From the NCBI GenBank assembly GCA_016716965.1, contig JADJUP010000026.1, positions 116,615-180,614 on the forward strand: a DNA stretch of 64,000 bases. The letters are read 5' to 3'. This DNA comes from Sulfuritalea sp. (GTDB lineage Bacteria; Pseudomonadota; Gammaproteobacteria; Burkholderiales; Rhodocyclaceae). This document shows positions 57,395 through 64,000 of the stretch, piece by piece. Within the stretch, counting starts at the first letter, position 1; every line of letters starts with the position of its first letter. The notes below the pieces were generated by a model. It worked only from the letters and a program-made list of their open reading frames with translations, made no database searches and was not told the origin of the DNA. Position numbers and translations under genes: made by a program.

Positions 57395-57904
57395 TCAGTT
57401 CTTCGCCTGCTGGAAGAACAGGCCGCCGCGGTCGGGGTTGAAGTCGATCACCAGCACCTGCGCCGGCTTCAGCGTGACTTGCTCTTCCCTGACGAAGTTG
57501 AAGCCCGGGTTGACCAGGTTGTCGTTCATCTTGACGCCGAGTTTGTAGGTGCCCGCCTTGAGTTCGAAGCGCTTGTACACCGTGCCGACGCCGTCGCGGG
57601 AGAGACCGGTGGGATGCATGGTCACCTCGTAGAACGGCTTGCCGTCGAGCTCGACCACGATTTTGGTATCCGAGCGTCCGCGCGGGCAATCCAGCGGCGC
57701 CCGCATGTTGGGCGGCAGCTTGGCCAGTTCCTCGGGCGTGCGCTTGCGGCACTCGCGCCCGCCAAGGTGGCTCATCGACAGCTTGACCAGGGCCACGTCG
57801 TCGGCGATCTGGCGGTAGGTCGGCGCGGTCGAGAAGTAGCCGATGAAGGCGGCAAAGGCACCGTAGAGGATGATCTGGCCGATGATGGCGGCGGGCTTAG
57901 CCAT
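57395..57904 (-). CDS. Membrane-anchored periplasmic protein of the cytochrome b operon, unknown
   Basis: 169 residues: one N-terminal helix (ILYGAFAAFIGYFSTAPTY), then a soluble part with CPRGRSD and a GFNF-type beta region resembling a small Ig-like or carboxypeptidase-regulatory fold. Overlaps the upstream cytochrome b gene by 8 bases and lies 26 bases before the other, so it is almost certainly a subunit or assembly factor of the same complex. Confidence 0.75.
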   Translation of the reverse strand: MAKPAAIIGQIILYGAFAAFIGYFSTAPTYRQIADDVALVKLSMSHLGGRECRKRTPEELAKLPPNMRAPLDCPRGRSDTKIVVELDGKPFYEVTMHPTGLSRDGVGTVYKRFELKAGTYKLGVKMNDNLVNPGFNFVREEQVTLKPAQVLVIDFNPDRGGLFFQQAKN

Positions 57905-59456
57905 GATGGATCTTTCTTCTGGAGTAGGCGGGAGGTCTGGTGGTTGCAGCCATGTCTTTTTCGAGTCGGGTCCTGAAGGCGCTGATCGCCGTTGCGAGTT
58001 TCCCGGCGTCGCTGCGCGAGGCTTCGACCAACTGCACTCGATCGAGCGGGACGAGATCGCGCAAATGCGGTTCGCGGTTGCGGGACAGGCGCTCGCGCGT
58101 CCATTCCATGCCGAGGCGGAAGTCGCAGCCGCCATCGCGACAGCCGGTGACGACGACGCCGTCGGCTCCGCTGCGCAGCGCATACTCGACGAAGGATGGC
58201 GGCAGCATGCCGGTACAGATCAGGCTCAGCGTCGCGGTGTCGGCGGCGTCCAGCGCGGCGACGTCGGCGCCCTTGTCGCAGCCGAAGACGACCAGGCGGG
58301 TCTTGCCGGACAGGCGCGCCACTTTCTCTTCGAGCATCCGGCGCAGGACGTCGACCGGCTGTTGCGGCATGTCGATGCCGGTGACCAGCTTGTCCTGGCT
58401 GCGGAACGGTGTAGACGAGGGGCAGGATCCGGCGCAGATGCCGCAGGCGGCGCAGTTGTCGGCATCGACCACGGCGATCTGGTGCCCCGGCTTGTCCGGA
58501 TGCGGCACCATGGTGATCGCCTCATAGGGGCAGTCGGCATGGCAGCGGCTGCAACCGTTGCAGTTCGGCGCGTCGACCACGGCGATCGGTGCTGCGGCCG
58601 GATGCGGCAGGAAGGGCAGGGCGAAGAGCAGCAGCGTGGTGCCGAAGATCAGCGTCCACACCGCCGCCGGCGAAGTGATGTCGGTCAGCGGATGGAGGAA
58701 CAGGATGAACCAGTCGAGGCGCAGGTCGGCCGGCGCCAGCGCCAGGTTCGCCGGCGCATCGGACAGCGCCGGCTTGACCAGCGCCAGCGCCAGCAGGCTG
58801 GCCATGATCGCCGCCATCGCGCGCCGCGACGGCAGGTAGTCCACCCGGCTGATGCGATTGACATGGGCCCAGAGGCCGAGAATCAGCATCAGCGGCACGC
58901 CGATGTGGATGAACACCAGCACGGTGAAGAAGCGGTCGCTGATCGAATCCGGCGCGAGGAAGTTGCGCGCCGCAGGCTCGCTGAAGATCGGCAGCCAGTC
59001 GAGCAGTTCCGTCGTGGCGATGGCGGAGAACTGCGCCAGCCGGTCCCAGGTGATCCAGTAGCCGCCGATGCCCGAGATATAGGCCAGCCAGACCAGGGGC
59101 ACGCCGGTGACCCAGGAATACAGGCGAAAGCCGCGGTAGCGGCCGTAGGCCCACTCGCGCACCAGGTGCAGCATCATGACCAGGACGAAGGCGTCGGAGG
59201 AATAGCGGTGCAGGCTGCGCAGTATGCCGCCCAGGTACCACTGTTCGCGCGAAAGCCAGTCGATGGAGCTGTAGACGCCATCGATGCTGGTGTCGAGCAC
59301 GGTGTAGAGGTAGAGCCCGCTGGCGACCAGGATCCAGAGGAAATACAGGCCCAGCGCGCCGAGGTGGCGCAGCGGATTGTCGGCGCCGCCGAAGACGGCG
59401 TCGAGGAGGTTTTCGCTGCGTTCGAAGCTGGATTGCGCTGCGGCTTGCAAGCTCAC
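57897..59456 (-). CDS. Cytochrome b fused to 2x[4Fe-4S] and MvhD-type domain
   Basis: 519 residues. (1) Cytochrome b (1-285): haem His H83/H97 and H184/H198; PEWY replaced by L-D248-WF. (2) Two [4Fe-4S] motifs, C299-x2-C302-x2-C305-x3-C309P and C335-x2-C338-x2-C341-x3-C345P. (3) C-terminal MvhD-like domain (385-500): FGCDKGAD, CTGMLPPSFVEYALRSGADG, VTGCRDGGCDFRLG. MvhD links hydrogenase or formate dehydrogenase to HdrA in electron bifurcation; here it is fused to a quinone-type cytochrome b. Start GTG 59456. An Fnr box is 76 bases upstream. Confidence 0.82.
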   Translation of the reverse strand: MSLQAAAQSSFERSENLLDAVFGGADNPLRHLGALGLYFLWILVASGLYLYTVLDTSIDGVYSSIDWLSREQWYLGGILRSLHRYSSDAFVLVMMLHLVREWAYGRYRGFRLYSWVTGVPLVWLAYISGIGGYWITWDRLAQFSAIATTELLDWLPIFSEPAARNFLAPDSISDRFFTVLVFIHIGVPLMLILGLWAHVNRISRVDYLPSRRAMAAIMASLLALALVKPALSDAPANLALAPADLRLDWFILFLHPLTDITSPAAVWTLIFGTTLLLFALPFLPHPAAAPIAVVDAPNCNGCSRCHADCPYEAITMVPHPDKPGHQIAVVDADNCAACGICAGSCPSSTPFRSQDKLVTGIDMPQQPVDVLRRMLEEKVARLSGKTRLVVFGCDKGADVAALDAADTATLSLICTGMLPPSFVEYALRSGADGVVVTGCRDGGCDFRLGMEWTRERLSRNREPHLRDLVPLDRVQLVEASRSDAGKLATAISAFRTRLEKDMAATTRPPAYSRRKIHHG

Positions 59457-59503
59457 GTTGGGGTGTCCCGATCGCCGGACTGGGTGCCGACTATTAGGAA
59501 TTA

Positions 59504-59545
59504 ATGATATTCAGCTGGCGGCTTTTTTCACTTGACTCGAATCAA
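59504..59545 (-). promoter_or_regulatory. Fnr-type class II promoter of the cytochrome b operon
   Basis: On the minus strand, TTGAT-TCGA-GTCAA (59532-59545) is followed at the right distance by TATCAT (59504-59509) as -10; start predicted near 59497. This is the clearest Fnr promoter in the window and ties the fusion cytochromes to anaerobic or NO-linked respiration. Confidence 0.75.
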
Positions 59546-59600
59546 CCGGATTGAATCCGGTGGCGGAAATCCGCGGCTCACGCCGGGATGGCGGGGGCAC

Positions 59601-60500
59601 TCAGGCTCCGGTGCCGTGCTGCTTGCGCGTGAAGTTCCAGGCGATCCAGCCGAGGAAGAACAGGAAGCTGATGAAGCCGGCGATCTCGAAGTAGAGCGCG
59701 TAGTTGGTGCGGTACTTGCCGGTGAGCGGATCGTAGACCGAACAGATGATGCGGACGCGGTCGGCGAGTTCCGCCAGGGTGCTGGTCTGCGCCGGGATGG
59801 GCGCGCCGGTGACCATGGCCTTGAGCGGTTCCGCGATGTCGGCGGCGGTGAAGGCCTGGCCGTAGATCTGGCGCACGATGCGACCTTCGGCGTCGACCAG
59901 GGTGACCTGGTTCACGTGATCGAAGCCGGCCGAGGTGGCGACGTAGCTGAAGCCGAAGTTCCTGGTGACATCGTCGACGATGGCGGCCGCCGGGCTGAGG
60001 AATTCCCAGTTCGGCAGGTGGACGCCGTACTGGGAGGCGAAAGACTTGAGCGCCTGGGGCGAATCGAAGGGCTGGTTGAAGCCGATGCTGACGATGTTGA
60101 AGCGATTGGCACCGAGCATCGCCACGGAATTCTCCACAGCTTTCTGCAGGTTCCTGGTGGTGGTCGGGCAGACCTGGAAGCAGGCGGTGTAGATGAAGCT
60201 CACCAGCAGCGGCTTGCCCCGGTAGTCGGCCAGGCGCGTCGGTCGGCCCTGGCGGTCGAGCAGCACATGGTCGCCGACCGGCTTGCCGATGGCATCCTGC
60301 GAAAACTGGTAGGCGGCCTTGTCGTCGAGCGTGGCCAGCGTCAGCCCGCTGCGGTTGCCCTGCGGCACCTGGACCAGGCCGGGCGCGGCGGCGGGCATCG
60401 TAACGGGTGCCGAATTCGCCGTGGTGCCAGCGCCGACTTCTGGAGCGATGGCGAACACAAGCGCCGCAAGCGCGGTGGCAAGTGATCGCAGGGTCGCCAT
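59601..60500 (-). CDS. SCO-like chaperone with C-terminal membrane helix (fourth)
   Basis: 299 residues: signal peptide, SCO domain with CFQVCP and a distal His (AGFDHVNQVTLVD), then an extra 60 residues and a C-terminal helix (FEIAGFISFLFFLGWIAWNF). The tail containing CSVYDPLTGKY is typical of the SCO proteins found with CuA-type haem-copper operons. Ten bases downstream of haem O synthase. The N-terminal EVGAGTTA comes from the dispersed element. Confidence 0.88.
   Translation of the reverse strand: MATLRSLATALAALVFAIAPEVGAGTTANSAPVTMPAAAPGLVQVPQGNRSGLTLATLDDKAAYQFSQDAIGKPVGDHVLLDRQGRPTRLADYRGKPLLVSFIYTACFQVCPTTTRNLQKAVENSVAMLGANRFNIVSIGFNQPFDSPQALKSFASQYGVHLPNWEFLSPAAAIVDDVTRNFGFSYVATSAGFDHVNQVTLVDAEGRIVRQIYGQAFTAADIAEPLKAMVTGAPIPAQTSTLAELADRVRIICSVYDPLTGKYRTNYALYFEIAGFISFLFFLGWIAWNFTRKQHGTGA
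60418..60441 (+). repeat. Dispersed 24-nt element, copy 12 (in SCO gene, antisense)
   Basis: GCCGT-GGTG-CCAGCGCCGACTTCT; the host gene reads it from the other strand as E-V-G-A-G-T-T-A just after the signal peptide. Confidence 0.7.
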
Positions 60501-60509
60501 GGCTAACGC

Positions 60510-61394
60510 CTAGAAGCGGGCGTCGATGATCGCCGCGGTGAGCACCAGCGTCAGTTGCGCCAGCGAGGCATGGAAGCAGCTCATCGCGGTCTGCCGGTTG
60601 GTATTGCGCGCCAGCAGCCAGGCCTTCTGGATGAACAGCCCGCCGCCGATCGCAGCGCCGGCCAGGTAGATTGCGCCGAGGCCGAAGGCCAGCGGAATGA
60701 AGGAGGCCGCGACCAGCGCTAGCGTGCTGGCGAATATCACTTGCGCCGCGCGCTGGTCGCCGACCACCACGGGCAGCATGGGTACGCCGGCCGCGGCATA
60801 GTCGTCGCGATAGGCGATGGCGAGGCTCCAGAAGTGCGGTGGCGTCCACAGAAAGAGGACGAAGGCCAGCGCCAGCGGCACGGCGCCGACCTGCGGGTCG
60901 GCCGCGGTGGCGCCCGCCAGCACGGCCCAGCTGCCGGCCAGGCCGCCGAAGACGATGTTGAGCCAGGTGCGGCGCTTGAGCCAGACGGTATAGACGATGG
61001 CGTAGAAGAAGGCGCCGAGGAAGGTGAATAGCGCGGCCCAGGCATTCAGCGCCATCCAGGCGGCGACCACGGAGACCGCCATGAGGCCGAAGATCACCAC
61101 CAGCCAGATCGGACCGTGCTTGACCTCGCCGGTGGCGAAGGGGCGGTTCTTCGTGCGCGACATCAACGGATCGGTATCGTGCTCGTAGTACTGGTTGAAG
61201 GCGCCGGCGCTGGCCGACGACACCAGCACGGCCAGCGTCAGCACCACGAGTTGCAGCGCGCTGAGGCTCGGGCCGCCGCTGACGGCGAGGCCGGCCAGCG
61301 CGGTGAAGGTGATGACCACGCCGATGCGCAGCTTGAAGACTCCTGCGATGGTGCGGAAGCTGAGTCCTGACGGTTGGGGCAGCGTCTTTTCCAT
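60510..61394 (-). CDS. cyoE: Protohaem IX farnesyltransferase (haem O synthase)
   Basis: 294 residues, about nine helices, with AFNQYYEHDTDPLMSRTKNRP and YRDDYAAAG, the two Asp-rich regions of CyoE/CtaB. It converts haem B to haem O, which suggests the haem-copper enzyme downstream of it in the same operon uses haem O or A. No CtaA gene (haem A) is seen nearby. Confidence 0.92.
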   Translation of the reverse strand: MEKTLPQPSGLSFRTIAGVFKLRIGVVITFTALAGLAVSGGPSLSALQLVVLTLAVLVSSASAGAFNQYYEHDTDPLMSRTKNRPFATGEVKHGPIWLVVIFGLMAVSVVAAWMALNAWAALFTFLGAFFYAIVYTVWLKRRTWLNIVFGGLAGSWAVLAGATAADPQVGAVPLALAFVLFLWTPPHFWSLAIAYRDDYAAAGVPMLPVVVGDQRAAQVIFASTLALVAASFIPLAFGLGAIYLAGAAIGGGLFIQKAWLLARNTNRQTAMSCFHASLAQLTLVLTAAIIDARF

Positions 61395-61463
61395 GGGTGG
61401 TTTTGTGTGGGTGGTTGGTTCTTAACCTGCTTGGATCGGTCCTGTCGACAAGTCCGATTCAGG

Positions 61464-61492
61464 CAGGCCCCGCGCCGAGGCGCGGGAGCCTG
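61464..61492. other. Hairpin between subunit I and haem O synthase genes
   Basis: Long GC stem (CCCGCGCC with partner, extended by CAGGC/GCCTG after one bulged base). No T-run on the minus side; could limit transcription into cyoE and SCO. Confidence 0.45.
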
Positions 61493-61502
61493 TGGTGCGA
61501 CG

Positions 61503-63200
61503 TTAGCTGAGTCCCCAGACTTCGGACAGGTACTTCCAATTCACGAAGTAGTAGAGGACGAAGCAGACCAGCAGGGTGACCGCCAGCACCACCGTACCCG
61601 GCACGCCGACATGGTCCTGGCTGCCGGTATGGGAGGCGGAAGCCGCGGCCGACTGGTCGGGGATCGGGGTCGGCTTGTCGGAGGTCGCGCCGCCGTCGAG
61701 CTTCTTGCCGAACAGCAGCGAGAGCACCACGAGGCCGATCCAGAGGCCGCCGCCGATGACCGCGATCACGCCGAAGATGCCGGTGAGACCCATCATCAGG
61801 TAGGCGGAACCCGGCCACTCGTACTGGAACGGCGCGCCCGAGAAGGCCATGTCCCAGTGCCGGCGGGATACGCCCAGGGTGCCGGCGCCCATCATCACCA
61901 GCGACAGCACCGTCATGCTGATGCCGTACAGGTAGGGCTGGATCTGGCACAGCTTGGGGAACAGCATCTCGCGCTTGAACAGCGTCGGCACCAGAAGGTA
62001 GGTGATCGACATGAATGCCAGCGTGGTACCGACGACGACCGTGGCGTGGAAATGGCCCGGGACGTAGAAGGTGTTGTGCATCAGCATGTTGATCTGTTCC
62101 GTGCCGAGCACCACACCGGAGATGCCGCCGATGAAGCCGAAGCCGACCAGCGAGATGAACATGCCGGAGAACACCGGGTTGCCCCAGGGTGCCTTGCGCA
62201 GCCACTCGAACAGGCCGTTGTTGAAGCCCTTCTTGCGTTGCGCCGCTTCGATCGCACCCGGAACCGTGAAGCCGTGGATCATCGAGGCCAGCACCGCGAA
62301 GTACATGAAGTAGGAGGTGTTCAGCACCTTCCATTCCGCGCTCATGCCCGGGTCGGACAGCAGGTGGTGCGCGCTGGCCAATTGCAGGAACAGGATGTAG
62401 AGCAGGAAGGCGAAGCGCGAGACTTTCTCCGACAGCGGCTTGGCGCCGAAGGCCACGGCAGCGACCAGGTACCAGATCGAGACGTGGGCCGCGACGTTGA
62501 TCTGCTGCGAGGAGTGACCCAGCGCCCACCACACCATGCGATACAACTGGGCGTCGATTTCCTTGATCCAGCCCATCGACCAGAAGAAGGTCGGGATCAG
62601 GATCGCGGCGCCGGAGGCGATGGTGAACACGGCAATGATCGCCGCCGTCATGGCGCCGAAGGTCACCAGCGGCAATGAGCCGACATAGGTCTTGTCACGC
62701 TTGGCGACCACCAGGGTGCCGAAGAACACGGCGGTGCCGATCAGCGCACCGACCGCGAACAGGATGATGCCGAGGTAGAAGTGCGGCGCGGCCTGCATCG
62801 GCACGTAGGAGGTGAACATCACGCTCGAGCCGCCCTGGAAGATGGCGATGTTGGTCATGATGCCGCCGACGACCATCAGCCAGAACTGCACCCAGCCCAG
62901 CCATGGCGTTGCCAATCGGCAGCGCAGCAATGTCGATGAGGCGAAGTAGAGCACCGCCATTTCGAAGAAGATGATCCACAGGATCAGCATGTCGATGCCA
63001 TGGGCCGTCAGGATCAGGTAGAACTGGTCGGCCGGTAGCAGCTTGATCGCCGGCCAGCGGGTCAGGATCACCAGCAGGGCGGTGATGCCGCCCACCAGCA
63101 GCCAGAGCACGCCGGCTACGGCGTTCCAGCGCATCAGCTTGTCGGCATCGAGGTCGAACTGCAGCCCGGTGCGCGGACAGGTACGGTAAGTAGTTGCCAT
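61503..63200 (-). CDS. Haem-copper reductase subunit I, NOR-like active site
   Basis: 565 residues and about 13 helices. Low-spin haem ligands H67 (TAHGIDM) and H385; high-spin haem ligand H383 in the family-B-like PGHFHATV; CuB His H229, H278, H279 (SAHHLLSDPG). The residue at H229+4, Tyr in A- and B-type O2 reductases (HPEVY), is Q233 (HSSQQIN), and there is no Tyr at the C-family position before HH. Such Tyr-less enzymes with CuA are known as NO reductases (eNOR, sNOR and related). I therefore call it a probable CuA-type NO reductase, not a cytochrome oxidase; the exact family needs phylogeny. Confidence 0.8.
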   Translation of the reverse strand: MATTYRTCPRTGLQFDLDADKLMRWNAVAGVLWLLVGGITALLVILTRWPAIKLLPADQFYLILTAHGIDMLILWIIFFEMAVLYFASSTLLRCRLATPWLGWVQFWLMVVGGIMTNIAIFQGGSSVMFTSYVPMQAAPHFYLGIILFAVGALIGTAVFFGTLVVAKRDKTYVGSLPLVTFGAMTAAIIAVFTIASGAAILIPTFFWSMGWIKEIDAQLYRMVWWALGHSSQQINVAAHVSIWYLVAAVAFGAKPLSEKVSRFAFLLYILFLQLASAHHLLSDPGMSAEWKVLNTSYFMYFAVLASMIHGFTVPGAIEAAQRKKGFNNGLFEWLRKAPWGNPVFSGMFISLVGFGFIGGISGVVLGTEQINMLMHNTFYVPGHFHATVVVGTTLAFMSITYLLVPTLFKREMLFPKLCQIQPYLYGISMTVLSLVMMGAGTLGVSRRHWDMAFSGAPFQYEWPGSAYLMMGLTGIFGVIAVIGGGLWIGLVVLSLLFGKKLDGGATSDKPTPIPDQSAAASASHTGSQDHVGVPGTVVLAVTLLVCFVLYYFVNWKYLSEVWGLS

Positions 63201-63212
63201 CTGTTACTCCCC

Positions 63213-63752
63213 TTATTTCACGTAAATACGGCCAAGCATCGTGTGGTGCCCGATGCCGCAGTATTCGTTGCAGACGATGGCGTAGGTGCCCGCCTTGGTC
63301 GGCGTCATCTTGACCACGTGCTCATAGCCGGGGATGACCTGGATGTTGATGTTGGTCGGCTGCAGCGAGAAGCCGTGGTTGTAATCGACCGCCGAGAGGT
63401 GGATCTTGTAGGTCTTGCCGGCCTCGAGTTCGAGGATCGGGTACCAGGACCACAGCCGCGCCAGGAGGAAGGCCTCGCCCTTGTCGTTGGGCTTTACCAC
63501 CGGAATCTGTTGGTCGGTCTCGGTACGGATGGTGTTTTCCTTGACGAAGGCATCCGTCTTGGCCTGGAACATTTCCGTCGTGGTCTTGTACACCTCGTTG
63601 GAAAGGTTCTGTTTGCCGTTGATGTGCCAATACACCATCATGACGAACATGATCATGGCCCAGACGAAGGCGATTCCGATCCAGGCCCATTCTTGGCCGG
63701 CGATCGGCTGTTTCCACCACAACCGCTCTGACGGCGGCAGGATTGCACTCAT
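63213..63752 (-). CDS. Haem-copper reductase subunit II with CuA
   Basis: 179 residues: one membrane helix (about 22-42) and a cupredoxin domain with a complete CuA site, H126, C161-x-E163-x-C165-x3-H169-x2-M172. Only one helix, as in family B and in several NOR types. It accepts electrons from a periplasmic c-type cytochrome. Twelve bases upstream of subunit I. Confidence 0.9.
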   Translation of the reverse strand: MSAILPPSERLWWKQPIAGQEWAWIGIAFVWAMIMFVMMVYWHINGKQNLSNEVYKTTTEMFQAKTDAFVKENTIRTETDQQIPVVKPNDKGEAFLLARLWSWYPILELEAGKTYKIHLSAVDYNHGFSLQPTNINIQVIPGYEHVVKMTPTKAGTYAIVCNEYCGIGHHTMLGRIYVK

Positions 63753-63779
63753 TGGATTCTCCCTGATTGACTGGATTGC

Positions 63780-63932
63780 TTACTTGGCGAGGGGGACACT
63801 CATGATGTCCACGACGCCCCACAAGATGTATAGAACCGTGGGAGATGCAACCCCCAGGAACAGCAGCAGGAAGTGGTTGTCCAGCAACTTCTGCATGAAT
63901 GGAACGTCGTCATCGTCATTGTTATTCGCCAT
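63780..63932 (-). CDS. 50-residue single-helix protein, possible third subunit
   Basis: Acidic start (ANNNDDDD), then one hydrophobic helix (NHFLLLFLGVASPTVLYILWGVV) and a short end. AGAGGG lies about 8 bases before the ATG. First gene of the operon as seen, 28 bases upstream of subunit II. Comparable to small extra subunits of ba3 or cbb3 enzymes (such as CcoQ), though no sequence family is recognised. Confidence 0.75.
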   Translation of the reverse strand: MANNNDDDDVPFMQKLLDNHFLLLFLGVASPTVLYILWGVVDIMSVPLAK

Positions 63933-64000
63933 GTTTCTGCCCTCTAGAAAGGAAGGCGCGTCGCCGCGCGCGGTTGAAACAAACTCCGGATAGCTTGTGG

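Noticed and set aside
61503..63752. Assignment as ordinary cytochrome c oxidase
   Set aside because: The Tyr needed for O2 reduction is Gln and no substitute Tyr is present; CuA alone does not make it an O2 reductase.

Overview
The window is GC-rich, densely coded DNA from a denitrifying bacterium. Gene content points to a betaproteobacterium, probably of the Rhodocyclales type. The evidence is a clade II (Sec-exported) nos cluster, haem d1 genes (nirJ, nirN), Fnr/Dnr-type boxes, several SCO copper chaperones and typical betaproteobacterial housekeeping genes. The lineage is inferred; there is no rRNA or tRNA gene in the window. At least 16 single- or double-base frameshifts interrupt otherwise intact genes, mostly between 34.8 and 51.6 kb and often in C, G or T runs. 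They look like errors of a long-read assembly, so I annotate those genes as one CDS and mark the shift.

Layout. 0-10.2 kb: N2O reductase operon: nosZ (5' end outside the window), two c-type cytochromes, a NosB-like membrane protein, nosD, nosG, nosH, nosF, nosL, nosY. 10.2-15.1 kb: TlpA thioredoxin, UbiA-type prenyltransferase, second nosD, a small secreted protein, SCO, and an FccB-like flavoprotein. 15.3-21.3 kb: OsmC-YcaO protein, broken ORF6N gene, PiT phosphate permease, DUF411 protein and ankyrin protein. 21.4-32.4 kb: nirJ, then a long copper/thiol block (SCO, ABC permease and ATPase, Cys-rich membrane protein, TlpA lipoprotein, three small metal-handling proteins, P1B copper ATPase), a Crp/Fnr regulator and a TauE/SafE permease. 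32.5-40 kb (minus strand): Sel1 protein, di-haem peroxidase, ExbD/ExbB/TonB, 2Fe-2S protein, PepSY protein and TonB-dependent receptor. 40.3-43.1 kb: two NosL-family proteins and nirN. 43.2-52.8 kb: signalling genes (binding protein, two hybrid kinases, HD-GYP response regulator, FIST protein) with HicA-like and VF530 genes between them. 52.9-63.9 kb: a respiratory block with two unusual haem-copper enzymes, two SCO proteins, haem O synthase and two cytochrome b fusion proteins.

How it fits together. NosZ and the haem-copper enzymes need copper, which the SCO, NosL, DUF411, CopA-like and TauE/SafE proteins would deliver. nosG/nosH and the cytochromes feed electrons to NosZ. The haem-copper subunit I at 61.5-63.2 kb has all haem and CuB histidines but Gln in place of the cross-linked Tyr, as expected for a NO reductase (eNOR/sNOR-like) rather than an O2 reductase; subunit II keeps a full CuA site. 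A second, more divergent haem-copper-like subunit lies at 54.0-55.4 kb. Between them an Fnr-box promoter drives two cytochrome b proteins, one fused to 2x[4Fe-4S] plus an MvhD-type domain, the other fused to a plant-type ferredoxin and an FAD/NAD reductase. In both, the Qo-site PEWY motif is changed to x-D-W-F. This operon is the best candidate for an undescribed electron-transfer system.

Non-coding signals: five clear Fnr/Dnr boxes; a palindrome TGCGACA-N3-TGTCGCA seen about six times, twice close to the start site predicted from an Fnr box; a dispersed ~24-nt element (about 12 copies) that when inside genes is always in the same reading frame; and two related inverted-repeat elements, one displacing the start of nosF.
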